DNA of 64,000 nt, from contig CM076261.1 of assembly GCA_038380795.1 (NCBI GenBank), forward strand, positions 13,150,556 to 13,214,555. Reading direction: 5' to 3'. Under the pieces are notes generated by a model. It had not been told where the DNA came from, did no database searches, and worked only from the letters and a program-made list of their open reading frames with translations. Each line of letters opens with the position of its first letter. Positions within the stretch are counted from its first letter, which is position 1. Made by a program: the position numbers and the translations under genes. This document shows positions 44,801-58,400 of this stretch, piece by piece. This DNA is from Pyrocephalus nanus. Taxonomy: Eukaryota > Chordata > Aves > Passeriformes > Tyrannidae.

Positions 44801-47800
44801 TGGCTTTGCAAATCTGACTGCTATTCATTAGTCTGTAATGTGGATTTAAGAACCTACCTTTACATATTTTTATTTTTTTAAAAGATTAATTAAACTATTA
44901 TCTCTCATGAGATATTCTTCTGGAAAATATTAAGATAAAATACTTCGGAAATTATTGGTCCTTTTCTGTGCCCTTAACTGTTCACATAACACTTTGAGGA
45001 ACTCAGTTGGCTTCATTTATGACAAGGATGTAAGCCATGTTACCTTAAAAATTCTTCTTGGTTGCTACATCACCAAAAAAACTATGCAAGTTAAATGTAA
45101 GTCTTTATTTGATTAGCATGGATGTGGAGACATTGGCTGACTTTTTTCGACCTCTGACTTTATTGAAGGAATTAAAAAAAAAAAAATCTTCTCGCTTGTA
45201 GGTAATGCCAACCTAAGGATGCTGTATATTGGCATTTCTGTCCAGGTGCTGCTCCTCTAACATTGTTTCTTTTTGTGGCTATATAGGGCATATAAGAAAG
45301 CCTCTCATGCTCTGTCTTCTGTGAAGCATTCTTTTTGAAATCTGCCAAGTGCAATAGATTGGCAGTTTAAAAAATTCTCAGGTTTGTAAAGTGTGTGGGT
45401 TTTTGTTATCAACACCAAATAATCATATTGTAAACTGCTGTAAAATAGTTTTGGATGAGAACCATTTTCTCTGGCAGTGGAGGTATAAATAATGGATGTT
45501 AGTGATTTTTTACAGAGTTCCTAAAGTGTTTGGTAGTTAAAAATGTAAACAATAAAAATGAACCTATTCATATTGTTAAGTAAATCATACAGATATGTGG
45601 TATTTTTCTTTGTTTCTCAGTGCAATGTATAATCAGCAACTGTCTTTGTATCATATATATGATACTGAACTGTAAGAGGAGTTGTATAAGGTTTTCATGG
45701 TCTTGAGTTAATGTGGTGAATGCAGCTGGCAGATAAATTGATTGATTAATTTTAGAATTTGAGATTGCAGACTTGATAAGTGGTATTTTTCCTGAAAGAT
45801 ATTTCGTATTGCTTAAAACAGTACATTCAGTTCTACTCTAGATGACAAAATTGTTGGAAATGAGGTTCCAGTCAGGCTTGGTTTTACAGTGTGAGATCTC
45901 TTGTTTTTCTTCAGTAGTTTTATTCTTAATTAGTCTTGACGTTCTCTGGTAAATGTGCTAAAACAGTAGTTTTGTAGGAGTCTTGAGTAGGTGATTGTTT
46001 TTCCTTTTCCAAAGCAGTCTGCATTCCTCAAATATGTTGAGAACATAATAGTAGGCTATTCCAAATGTTTCTGAAGCATGTTTGGTCCCAAGATGTCTCC
46101 AATACTGTGGTAAAGCTTGCTTTCTCTCTTTGTTCCTTCTGATTTAGGGAATCTTGTCTCTCTGGCTTTGCCTTAGTAAGTGCTACAGGACTGGGCAGTT
46201 ACAAGCTGTAATGTTGACTATGTTTTTGGCATCTGTAATGGGTTTTAATATCCTTGGAATTCCTTTGGATTGGTAATCAGGTATCAGATTAAGAGTTTTG
46301 ATAAAATAGAGAAACAGAGATGAATGACAATAGGGTAAAAGTTTTTGATTACAGAAGGTGTGCCTTCGAGAATTAGATATATGGAAGCTGTACTCCAAAA
46401 ACAGGGTAGGCAGCTTTTCAGACTGATGTTCTTTCAGGAGCTGGTGGGAACTGGGCGAGTGAGGGATTCTCTCTGTATTCAATGAACAGAAGCTGTTTGT
46501 GCAGGAATACTGGTTTGGGTGAAACCTGTGCTGGGGAAGATTTCCAAGCTGGAATTTTGGTCAGCCCAAGGAGACTGACTCCAGAATAGTTGGTTTGTGT
46601 TTTCAGAGGTAGGAATCAATAGTTATGTGTAAGAGCTTAAATCTGAGTCTACGTAGGGTGTCTGGTGGCTTTTTATGTTCCTTTCCCTCCCTGTTCTCTC
46701 TTCAGTGGAAAGCAGAGGCCAAAGCACTGCTGATCTAGTGCACTCTGAAACATTGACTTTTCTCCTCTTTTTGACTTCTAAAAGGAAAAGAACTGCTGGT
46801 TAGTAGTAAGTAATGCTGGGAAGTAATAAAGTATTAGCCATAGGCCTTTGGCATGATTTTGTGCAAAAAATATGGTTACTTGGGAAAATACTTACGTATA
46901 GATGTAAATACTCTGCAGTCCCTTACTACAGGGATCAAAGAGAATCTATACTGACCAGTGGCGCCAGCCTTAACTGCAGTCTAATCCAGTGATGGTCAGA
47001 AGAAGACGGTGAAGGGAAGTTGTTGCATCAGTACTGACTCAGATGTCCTGTGTATTACAAAAATGAGTGATTTTGGAATCTGCAGTGTTTCAAATGCTGT
47101 TTGACAGAGAAAAAAAGGAACAGAATTGCTATGGATCAGCATTGAAAAGTATGCATCTATTCTCTCTATTCCGTTTTTTTATTGAATTGGGCTAATACTT
47201 TTTTTTTTCATTTTATTTATAGTTTATGTTTAAATTAATGTCAGAGAGAACAGGAGAAAAAAAAGTCAGTGCTTGTGTACATGACTCTTTTTTTTCATGC
47301 TTGAACTTTGAAGCTTAGCTAGCTTTTGCAGCCAGGCTTCTATACTCCTGGCTCTGCAGAAATTTGACCTTGCTCTGGAGATAGTGATCTTAAGGGCTCT
47401 GAGTTTGTGTAAATTGCATAGAGCACATTACTTCATAGAGACAGTGAAAATTTTATCTTTGATCCTGAGTATGAGAATTTATACACCAATGTGAAGTTGC
47501 TCAGGATAAGGTCTAATTTTTTTATGTGCAGGCTAAATATAACGTAGAGTGAGCAGTCCCATTGAGTTAAATGTCTGCTTACAATTAATCTTTGTTGTGT
47601 TGGGACTGAATATTAGGAAAATCAGATTTTTTGGGCTAAGTGGAAAATGTGGAACATTATTTTAAAAAAATGACCACCACAAAAGAACCTTGGACCCAAA
47701 CATCTTCCTGTGTGCATCAGGACAAAACAGTGTCTGTCTAAAAACTTTAATTAAAATATTCTCCATCAGATTTACTGGTTGGGGTAGTGAGCTGTTTCTG

Positions 47801-50800
47801 TCTGCAGGTGATTAGAGCGTAGGTGTAAGAGGAAAAAAAGAACTTCCCGATCTTAATCATGAATAATTAAGAGTCTCTCTCATTTTGACCCAAAATGAGA
47901 AAATTTGCATGTAGAGTGAGATTTGTCAGAACTGGTATAGTCCTGTAAAAAGGTTTTTATTCTGACAAGTCAGGACTTCATGAAAAAGATGGCTAAGCAG
48001 CTTTGCTAGGGCAGTCAAAATTCTGTTCCCACTGGTCTGTGTCCGAGTTGTGCAGTGTTATTGTATGTGCCTTCTTAAAAGCACTCCTTGGACTTAAAAG
48101 AACTGTGAATTTACAAATCTGTTTTAGGGGAAACAAAATGTTGAAGTAATTATGTGAGATTAGGAGATAATATTCTTTCTACAGGTGTCAAATACCCTGT
48201 GTATTTGACAGTACTTTGAGCACAGCTTTGTCCTCTTTCCCATATATGGATAGACTCTAAACTATAAAGAATATAATTTATTTACTCTGTTCTTATTAGG
48301 CCTCCCAGCAGTGAAAATGGGAAGGGACGTATTTTAAATAAACTGTTTTTTACATTCTCACTTTCCAAATGCAGAACTTGAATTACTCTTTGCAGTGGGT
48401 CTTAAGACCTTGGAGGGGCAGCCAGGCTGAACATGTGAGGGTCAGTGAACACACCGGAGGTGGGACTTATGCTTGACTGATCCAGGTTCTGCTGCTGGAG
48501 CATGTTCCAGGGGAGACTGCTTAATTACAGAGGTACTCAATGAGGAAGAAGATTTCCCTTTGGCCACCCACCTAACTTAAAATTGCCCAATCCTTAAACA
48601 AGGAGAGGGACTTTCATTTCCTACCCCTCTGCCTCCTGCCCTCTGGTTTGTTGTGTTGTACTGGCCAATAAACCTTACTTTCTGTTTCACTGATTGGATC
48701 TCTTTTCCTGACCCTGAAAGACTGATCTTCTGTAGCTGATACTGTTTGACAACCTCAGTTGAATTGTATCTTGTTAAATAGCATAGATGTTCCAGAATAG
48801 AAATGAGGTACAACAATGTAAGGGTGAGTTCCTTACACTTGATGTATTAAATGCTCTTTTACCTTTAAAATGGATTCCCAAGTGTGTTCGAGTAAAGTAA
48901 TAGTTGTCACTGTTATTTATTTGGAACCATGTAATAGGTGGACATTGGGCCTCACATCCATGTGATGGACAAAATGTATCTGCAATGAAATACAAAATTA
49001 AATGTAAAAGTATGTAGCTAAAAATTCCCTTGTCATTTGCCTGTACAGGTTTCACAGACTGCAAGCAGTACAAGCTGCATTTCTCAGTGATGTAAAATAT
49101 AGGATGTAACAGCTTGTTAGGTAGAGCCTTCATTTAGAATGTAAGATAGCCAAGGTAATTTTCCTCTTCTTTCTGTATGAGGACTACCTTGAGCACCAGC
49201 CTTTTGGCTGCTCTATGAAAAGTTTTCTGGTCCTTCTTATAAAGCTGCTCTATAGAAGATTAGCAGAGCTGAAAAAGGATGGGCTGGATAGAGATGGTAT
49301 GTTTTTCTCATCCCAGTGGAGGAAGCAACTGCCTTGTCAAGGGAAAACCTGAGAATGACTTTCTTGCCCAATTCATCCTGCATCTGAAACTGTTGCTGCA
49401 CAGTGGTGTGTTTTAAGAATAAGTGAGAATCTCCATTTCACAGTGTCTTGGACCACTGTCCAAGTAATGAGAATTTGTACCTTGATTTCCATTGGTGCAA
49501 GCTCCCTATATCCAGAGGGGTACTATGATCATTCTTCCACTTCTTATGATGTCCTTAAAAAGAAGTGGTTGTCACTGAATTTTGTGAGGCATCGCTCTGT
49601 GAGGTGGTGATGGACAGTTTTAGAACATGCCTGAGGAGGCAGGTAAAGGTGTTAACCACGAGGTGAACCACTGATACTGTTCTTTTAACACTAAGTACTT
49701 CTGCTTTTATATGGAAAAAATAAGGCTAAGGGCTACTGAGAAGCTGTTAATTAAAAAAAAATCCCTCTGAAATTCTGGTGCTTCCTGGATTAAGCTGCTC
49801 CCGGTATGTGAAGGGAGAAGGGTTCTGATGGAAAAAAGTTTAAGGTACTCATGTCTGTGAGTTTTAAGGAATCTGACTGTTCTGGTATTCCCAAAGTACT
49901 TGTAGCTCCTGTTGATTTTTAGAGGGATTGCTTATGCTTGGGTACTAAAAAAATGACCTTAACTTGGACAAAAGTCAGATCTTTTATCTCTGTTGTAGGT
50001 AAGATAGTTGTAATTCTGACCTTTGCAGTTTGTCAGAATGTACTTTGCTTTCAATTGTATTTTTAGAAAGCAGGCCATCAACCTCAGATCTGTTCTGTTG
50101 CAAGGAAAATGTGATAGGGGTTGTGAGAATGCTTTGTGCCTTGCTAGAGACACCATTTTAGCCAACGCAGAGTTTGTGTCATACAGAGCTTAAACTCTGG
50201 GCCTTGGCCTATTTGTTAGTCTGAATTTTCTTTGCAGGTCAAACTTTACATATTGGTTTAGAAGTAACCTTGAAGGGTGTTTATATGTTTTTGGTTTTTG
50301 TTTGTATTGGGGGGTTTCTTTTGATGGGGAGAAGGGGGTTATTTTTTTTTTTTTTTACCTTCCTCCATAACTTTGGTGTTTTGCTTTTATTTTTTTCTGC
50401 ATATTTTTAACTTCTTTAGATATATATCACTGTGGGTCTTCTGCTCCTCATTCTGTTACCTGAAACATCTTTGTACTGTAACATGGATTATTCATTCACT
50501 TACTGCTTTGAGAAACAAAACATTTGGGCTGAAGGGACTTTGTAAAATATCTGCTGAATTGTGAAGTTTTAAAGAAATTCAGGAAGCTGAATCGTGACTC
50601 AATAGAGGACAGTGATAAGAGGGTATACTGAAGGGTTGGGTATGTCTCAACAGAATGATGAAACCCAAGGTCTTGTGTTTGACTTACTTCTCCATTGTCA
50701 GCAAACCCCTGCAAGGGACCGAAAGCTTTAACTCTTGCTGCATATGGCAATTAGTTGCTGCAGTCAGCTACTGGTGTTGTGCTTGTTGTCTTGGCATCAC

Positions 50801-53800
50801 AGAGAGATGGGGGAGATTTCAGATTTAAGTATGTAGTTATTTACCCAAAACCCCAACAGGTCACCCCCCTGCTCATCACTCCACTTTATGAAAATTCAGA
50901 ATTTAGGTTTCAGAATTAAATGACCTTATTTTCACCTGATGGTGCATATTATTCAGCTTATTAATGCATCTAAAAAAGTGGAATTTACGCTTTATGTGTT
51001 CTGACTCATGGAGTGTTGAATAGAGCATCGAGTGCCTGTGCACTAACATTTAAGTGTCCGACACAGAGAGAGAAAAAATTTCCTTAATTAAGCCAATAAT
51101 TCTTTCTGGAATTTCGAGTTTGATTGGTATACTATAAGTAAGTGGTATGACCATACATTTTAAAGGATGTTGGAGAGTAGAATTAATGTAAACATTTTTG
51201 TCCCATATGTGAGACAAGAAAGAGAATTGCTTAGGCAACTCTTCTGGCTTTTCTCAACCTCTTTGTTCTTAATGAAACTTAATGAAATTGTCTATTATGT
51301 TTCCTATATAAATGGTTCAGATAAAGGTTATAAAATTATTTTTCTCAGTATATTGTTCAAGAGGGGAAACAAAAGAGATTTTACTTACTGAGAGAAGTCG
51401 TATGATTATTTTAGTGATAATGTTTTAAATTTTCCGGGAAGTAAAATTGTTTGTAGAAATTACTGATCTCCTAAGGAATAAAGGCTCTCCAGTTTTAATT
51501 AATATGATACATAGAAAATGTTTTTGGGGTTTTATATTTTTTGCTAGTGATTTCTTACTGTAGTGATATAAAAAGTATCTCCTAAGCCTTTCTCTCTTAA
51601 CTGTTAAATAGAAATTAAGAAAAAGTCACAGTAATAAACCACTTTTGCTTCAAGATACCACATGGGTGGTATCTTGAAGATTGGGTAAACATTTTTATGT
51701 TACAAGGAAACAGTTTTGTAAAAAGTGTCTCTCTCAGAAGTGGTTTCATGCCACTTTCTTCCTTTGTTTTTGAAATACTTTTGAGTTCCAGAGAAAGCTT
51801 TTCCTGAATTAAGAAATGTCCTTGGATTTTTTATGTATAAGAATATAAGAATTTCTGCCATGTCTGCTCCCTTAGTTGGAACACTATCTATCTTTATTTG
51901 ATAAAATGTAAAGAGGCTGCAGGTCATACAGACGGAACCTTGCATGGTTGAGCTTTGTTTCTATAGAAAGTAATGCTGAAACAAACAATAGTCTCTGGAT
52001 GTGACTTTAACTCTGAACTTTTGAGAAGTGACTAGGGAACTTGATTTCTTGACTAGTAGCCTGTACTTTATATGAGATACTATATTGTATTATTTCATCT
52101 AGTTGTTGTTATTTCAGGGATTAGAATGACCTTGATTGACTAAATGTAATTACTATTTAAATATGGCCAATGCCTTTTCATCCCAGAACTTCCATATTTC
52201 ACTCAATGTCTATTTCTGTGTTCAATGAATTATACTGAATGGGTGCACATACTTTCAAATTATGTTATGTGTGCTTTTGTAGTACAATTGGTTATCACTT
52301 TGGAAAAATGTTACTGTCTTAAGTAAAAAAAAAATATGAATGAAATGAATGAAAGAAATCTATGAGAATTTCACAAAGTTACTTTTCTTTTACAATCCGC
52401 ACCTGAATAATATTGCTTGTTGGTCTTTGTATTCTGTCAGAATTTCCCACTGTTAGAAATTAAAGGTACGAACTAATTTAATGTACATTAAAAAGCAAAG
52501 CCATAGAGGTAGAAGTCTGCAGGTTTGAAACTTGGAAATCTTTGAATTGTATGGCAACCAAAGGCCTTGATATAAGCCAAGTATTATGAAGTATTGACAT
52601 TAAACCTTTTTGTGAGGTCTGGAGGAGAATTGAGGGATCTTTGTGGCATCCGTTTAGCCAATATATTGTTTTTCTCTTTGATAATTTAGTGCAGAAAGTC
52701 CCAAAACAGAGGTCAGTCCCTTCTCTGTGATTCTAAGGACTACCCTTTATTAACTGATTTTTCCTCCTCAGCATGCTTGGAGATTTCTCGCCATGGGTGA
52801 ACTCTGTACAGATGTTGTGGGAGATATCTTTCCACTTTTATTTTACTTTAATCAAGACACTGTGCTCTTGACCTTCAGACCATAAATGGGTTCATTTAAT
52901 CCTTCCATTTGTGTAGAGAGTTAACTGCATTATAAAGGATTGCTGCATCTTAGCTTAAATTAAGAGTGTTATCTTCTAATGAAAGAGAGCTTTTATTCTT
53001 ATTGAAAATGGCATTGTGAAAGTGGTAGGTGATAGCTGCAAAAACATCAGAGATCCTAGCTGGTCATACAAGTTTAAAGGGTCATTCAGCTTCAGTCAGA
53101 AACTATGCCAGAGGAGGTTACTTTGAAGCCACAGGTGCAGGCAGGGTCAGTCGTGAGATCCAAGGCAGAATGGTAGGTACAAGGAAGTGTAAGACTGCAG
53201 TGTACTGCTATTTGTTCAGGCCTTCTAGGGAAGCTGAAAAATAGGAAAATGAATCTTCCTTCAATCACAGGTTCTCCGGTTGTAGTGATGATTGTGCCTG
53301 ATATGGCAGAAAAATGGAATCCTCTTTTTCTATATAGTGAATTTTCAAACCAGTCTCTATTTCAAAAACTTGTTTTAGCTGCTTTCATTTCAGCTTGCAT
53401 ACTTGTTAGACAAGTGTCTGTCGAATATATTTGTCTTTTAGATTTTAACAATATTTTTTTCGTTGCTAGTGGAATATTTTAGATAACTAAATTTGGATTA
53501 TTGCTTGAAGAATTTAATTACTACGGTTTTGGGGTATCTGTACAAGGTTTGTTTTTGTTTTGGTTTGTTTTTTTTCCCTTTTTGGTTATTTTGAAAATAA
53601 TCATATTACCCTGAGATACTTTTTGAAGTTATTTTTCTTTATCTCTTTAATGCCAGGTGAATGTTATTTATGGGAATAAAGGGCAATTACATATGGTTTT
53701 GCTTGTCTGTTAGATAAACATAATGTAAGTGGGAAGGTGACCGGTTTACCACGTGCTGGTCAAGATACCTGTTTTACAAGCATGGGCTATGAAGCCACCT

Positions 53801-54190
53801 GTTGGCTAGATAGTGTGACTAGTGAGGTGTTTAAAATAAAAATCAGGTTGAAGGTGTTTTTTTTGTTTGTTTGCTTTGTTTTGTTTTCTGTGAATGTGTC
53901 TTTATAGCTCTCTTGATACATTTTTATTTATTTTTTTTTTTTCATTTTTGCTCAAGAAGAGAGTATCCCATGTTGCACCTAGAGGAAAGCATAATTATCA
54001 GTCATGCTTGCTTGGTGCTAAAGCTACTTCCTCTGCCTTCATTTTCACGTCAGGTAACTGGGATAGGCAGAAGCAAACATGATGACTATAATAAATTAAC
54101 AACTCATAATTCAGGGAGACTGGCAGTATTTAAAAATTAGTAGGATAGTAACATGTGGTGATGCTGTGTAAAGCTATAATTTTCAGCAGA
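41820..54190 (+). other. Probable SOCS6 intron 1, left part
   Basis: About 12 kb of AT-rich sequence without a recognisable gene or large repeat. Open frames are at most about 120 codons and show no known domain. A 14-bp perfect inverted repeat is listed at 51648-51679. Homopolymer runs occur, such as T at about 50343-50356. Confidence 0.5.
51648..51679. repeat. Perfect 14-bp inverted repeat with 4-base loop
   Basis: CTTCAAGATACCAC (51648-51661) and GTGGTATCTTGAAG (51666-51679) are exact reverse complements around ATGG. It would form a compact hairpin in RNA from either strand. It is too short for a normal microRNA precursor. Confidence 0.9.
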
Positions 54191-54196
54191 AATATG

Positions 54197-55465
54197 AATC
54201 ACAGAATGACAGAATATTCTGATTCGGAAGGGGCCCATAAGGGTCATCAAAGTCCAGACTCCTGGCCCTGCACAGGACACCTCAAGAATCAGACCATGCG
54301 CCTGAGAGTGTTTTCCAAATGCTTCTTGAACTCTGTCAGGCTTGGTGCTGTGACCACTTCCCTGGGGAGCCTGTTCCAGTGCCCAACAACGCTCTGGGTA
54401 AAGAATCTTTTTCTAATATCCAACCTAAGCCTCTCCTGACACAACTTCAAGCCATTCCCTTGAGTCCTTGTTGCTGGTCACCACAGAGAAGAGATCAGTG
54501 CCTACCCCTCCTTTTCTCCCTCATGAGGAAGTTGTAGACTGCAGTGAGGTCTCTCCTGAGTTTCCTCTTCACCAGGCTGAACAGAAAAAGTGACATCATC
54601 TGCTCCTCATACGGCTTCCACTCAAGGTCCTTCACTGTCTTCATCGCCCTCCTTTGAATGCTTTCAAATAACTTTATATCCTTCTTATGTTAAGGCACCT
54701 AAAACCGCACACAATATTCAAGGTGAGGCCGCACCAGTGCAGAGCAGAGCAGGACAATCCCCTCCCTCGACTGGCTGGTGATGCTTTGCCTGATACCCCC
54801 CAGGACACAGCCCTCCTGGCTGCCAGGGCACTGCTGACTCAGATTCAAGTCGCCATCAACCAGGACCCTCAGGTCCCTTTCTGTGGCACTGCTTTCCAGC
54901 ATCGTTTCCCAGCCTGTACACACAACTAGGGTTTGCCCATCCCAGGTGCAGAATCCAGCCCTTTCCCCTGTTAACCTTCATAGGGTTGGTGATTACCCAG
55001 TCCTCGTAGTCAATGGCTCTTCTCACTTTTGTGCCATCTGCAAACTCAGTATCCCTTCGAGTCCTGTGTCCAGGTCATTTATGAAGATGTTGAAGAGCAG
55101 AGGGCCCAAGATGGAGCCCTGTGGAACCCCACTAGTGACAGATTGCCAGTCTGATGTTACCCCATTCACTGTCACCCTCTGTGCTTGACCCGTGAGCCAA
55201 TTGCTCACCTACCACATGATATGTTTATCCAGCTGTGTGCTGGACATTTTGTCCAGAACAAAACTATGAGAGACAGCATCAAAAGCTTTGCTGAAATCCA
55301 AAAAAAAAAAAAAAAAATCAGCTGGCATCCCTTGATCAGCTAGGTGGGTTACCTTGTCATAAAAAGAAGTCAGGTTATACAAGCAGGACTTTCACCCCAT
55401 GAAGCTGTGCTTGACTTAGGACTGTGTCGTCCTTCAGGTGTTTTTCAATACCTCACAGAATAATA
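54197..55465 (-). mobile_element. CR1 LINE, about 1.27 kb, 5'-truncated
   Basis: This is an antisense CR1 copy. The plus strand opens with AATCACAGAATGACAGAATA (the element's 3' tail) and continues through typical CR1 sequence such as GGGAGCCTGTTCCAGTGCCC at about 54365-54384. On the minus strand the reverse-transcriptase motif [20 protein letters not shown] is encoded near 55133-55074 and ERDLRVLVDGDLN near 54880. Frames are broken by indels and stops, and an A17 run sits at about 55302-55318. Homology to the other large CR1 stops at about 55465, the 5' truncation point. It is a dead copy. Confidence 0.93.
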
Positions 55466-58400
55466 ATGCCCATAATGGTACCATATGGTACAAGGCTTCT
55501 CTTTCTGTTACTTTTCCTCTTTCCCTTCACAGTGTCTTCCCTTTTTTTTTTTTGGCATTTTTTTTTCCCCTGGAAACAAACATTCAATGCAGCATGTACA
55601 CGTGTTAATTGAGTGGTGTATTTCTGTACTGCCTGTTTGGTACATGCCCTGTGTACTGTGTGGTTGATCGGTGACAGAGGTTTGGCCTGAGACATTGAAT
55701 ATCTGTTCTGATGGCACTGTAGGAAAGATCGTTCATGGTACCTGTTTTATTTCCCCTCATCAAAATATCTCTTGGCAGCAGTCTCTTTTCAGCTGGTTTT
55801 TGTTCATGTTTTAAAATTGCACGCAGTGAACAGTGTCTCTCTGACTGCTGTAGAAGTACTAGCCTGAACTTGGAAAGTGAAACCAAAATCAATATAAGTC
55901 AATGTGAAGTGGTAATATTTAGCTGTTGCATGTCTGCCGAGTGTTTTCTTTCCTTTTTTGGGAAGGGCTGGAAAACTCTTTCTCACAATTATATTAGTTA
56001 GTCACTAATATTAAAAGTGGTCAAATTATTGCTGACCACAAAAATCACTTTGAGAAAATGGTCTGCTTTGTTATTTCTGTCTTTCTGATGTATGCATTGA
56101 ATGAATAGACAGCATTTTAAAACTTATGCTTTGAAATGCATTGGCATTCATAAACAGAGCTGCATTCAGAATGGGGTTTTAGTACCTGCATCCATACAAT
56201 GAAATGGGTTATGTTCTTTTCAACATGTGTTTTGGGATTTAGACATTTGTGCATGAGTCTTTATAGAAAGAAGCACAGAAATGCAATTTTTTTTTTTTGT
56301 TTTAACTGAGTGTCTTTTCTTTCTTTCATTTTAACTATATTAATTTCAAATGCTTTTCTTGTTCTCAAATACATAGGCACAGAATCTATTCTTGCCAAAG
56401 GCAGTTTATTATTGTAAACTGTGCACTGGTTTCTACGAATAACTTTATACAAATCTTAGAGCAAAAGTGTTTTAAAATTTATTCGTTTTTACAGAATGTG
56501 AGGTTCGTCCATATTACTAAGTGAATGATAGTTTGTAGAGCATTGTAGTTTTACAACTTTTCAGACTCCTAACATAACTGTGTTACGCTTTAAGAGGATT
56601 GCATAAATATCTTGGCTAAGCATAAAATCTCCCTGTTATCATGCTGAGGGTACCACTGTACATGACAATGGAGAAAAAACATTTTGGTGTAATTCACCTT
56701 CCATCAGGATGGAGAAAGGGGATGGACCCTTACTCAGAATGAAATTCTCATATAAATCACCTCCCAGGAAGTCTAATCTTTGCTTATGGAACTAAATTTT
56801 TGCTGACAGACAGCCTGCTGCAAGACTGGTTACTGCAGTCTTGCAAAATAGTAAAAAATGAAAACAGAGACTGACTGAGCATTATTCTCATTCTTCATCT
56901 ACTTCTGCTGTGTGAATACTATAAGCGAAGGTTTATTTGCACTCAGTCGATGTGATTCCCTGCAATGAAATCCCTGCACACATCACGTTTCTTTAGTGAT
57001 GTCTTTAGTTTCTCAGCTGATTCATCAAAAAGGTTCTGCTTTTATCTTTTTCAGTGGTTTGGCGTACATTGATCTTCTGGGTTGTTTTCATTTACTCCTT
57101 TTCTCCTCTCTGTTAGTTCATCAGGGTCTTAGAGCCAAATTGTAGCTTTCTTTTTCCTGGTATATTTTCAGCATGCTTGAAAAAATTTGTTAGTAGTATA
57201 CTTATCGTATGTCTGCTTAAAAGAAAGTGATGAAAAATGATACTTGTGCTGGTCTTTCAATAAGTGTATTAAAAGTACAGTCTACTTGGTTACCCATTTG
57301 GTTGTTGATTCCTAGTTTGTGAGAGATCTAGCAGAAATGGCTGAAGTGGTTGCTGGCTGTCATCCACCCAGCTACCCTGGAGTTTCCTGCTCCAACAGGA
57401 ACTCTGATATCGTGATGCTGTACGTGTTCTTGAGCCAATACCAACTGGTGCTGACTTCAGTTTAACACACCCCAGGCTAGGGTGTCTGTGATAGCTCGGA
57501 AGAAGACATGCATCCAGTCACTCATCCTTGGGTTGTGGAGATGTAACCTTGGCTGAGGTCTGTTAGTATTAGTAACTGGTTTTAGCTATTGTAGTGATGA
57601 AATTATTGTAGTTACAAGATTGTATATACACATATGAACCATAACAGAGATGCCATTTAACAGTCTTAATTACTCCCCAGAGGAAAACTACCAATCAGAT
57701 AGAAATATTCTGTCCTGCAACCAAATATGGGAAAGAAGAACAGGACTTACTGCAAGCAGCCGTGGATCAAGTAGTGTTCAAAGGAAAAAAAAAAAATCAG
57801 GGAAATCCAGACTTTAAGAAGAATCCTTTTTCAACAGGCCAGAGTCAAGCAGTCAAGGTGTTTGGACTTTTTCAGTGGTTCTGTTCCTCGTTTTGCATAC
57901 ATTTAATTCCACTAATGGTGGTGAAGAACTTTGTGTCAAGTTTTTATTATTTTACCCTCTTTTTCTACATATTTCCAAAGGTGTACTTTGTTTATTCTCT
58001 GCTAAAGATTGCTAATAGTGATTAGGGTTACTCTATATACTGTGTTAGAACATTAGTGACCATGAACTGTTTTCTCTTTGAGCTTTGTAAAAGGAGGAAA
58101 AAAAACCTAGGAGAAATGATATGACTAACTGACATGCTGTTGGTTGGTTTGTTTGTTTTAAATTGTAATATCTGTAAAACCTGTTAAGTTATATTGGCCT
58201 CTGGAAAAGCTGACCATACTTGTCTCAGCTGTTTAAATCTTAGATGGTAGAAATTTAAATTTGTGGTGAGTAACATCTACTCTGTGTTCAGGTCTTTGAT
58301 TAGTTAGCTTAAAAATAGGAGCCTTTAAGTACTCTTGATATAAGTATAATGTACTGTCAGATGAGCTTCTCATCTGTTTTATCCTTGTTCCAATTTTATG

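Noticed and set aside
51648..51679. microRNA precursor
   Set aside because: Arms of 14 bases are too short for a normal precursor, and pairing does not extend outward.
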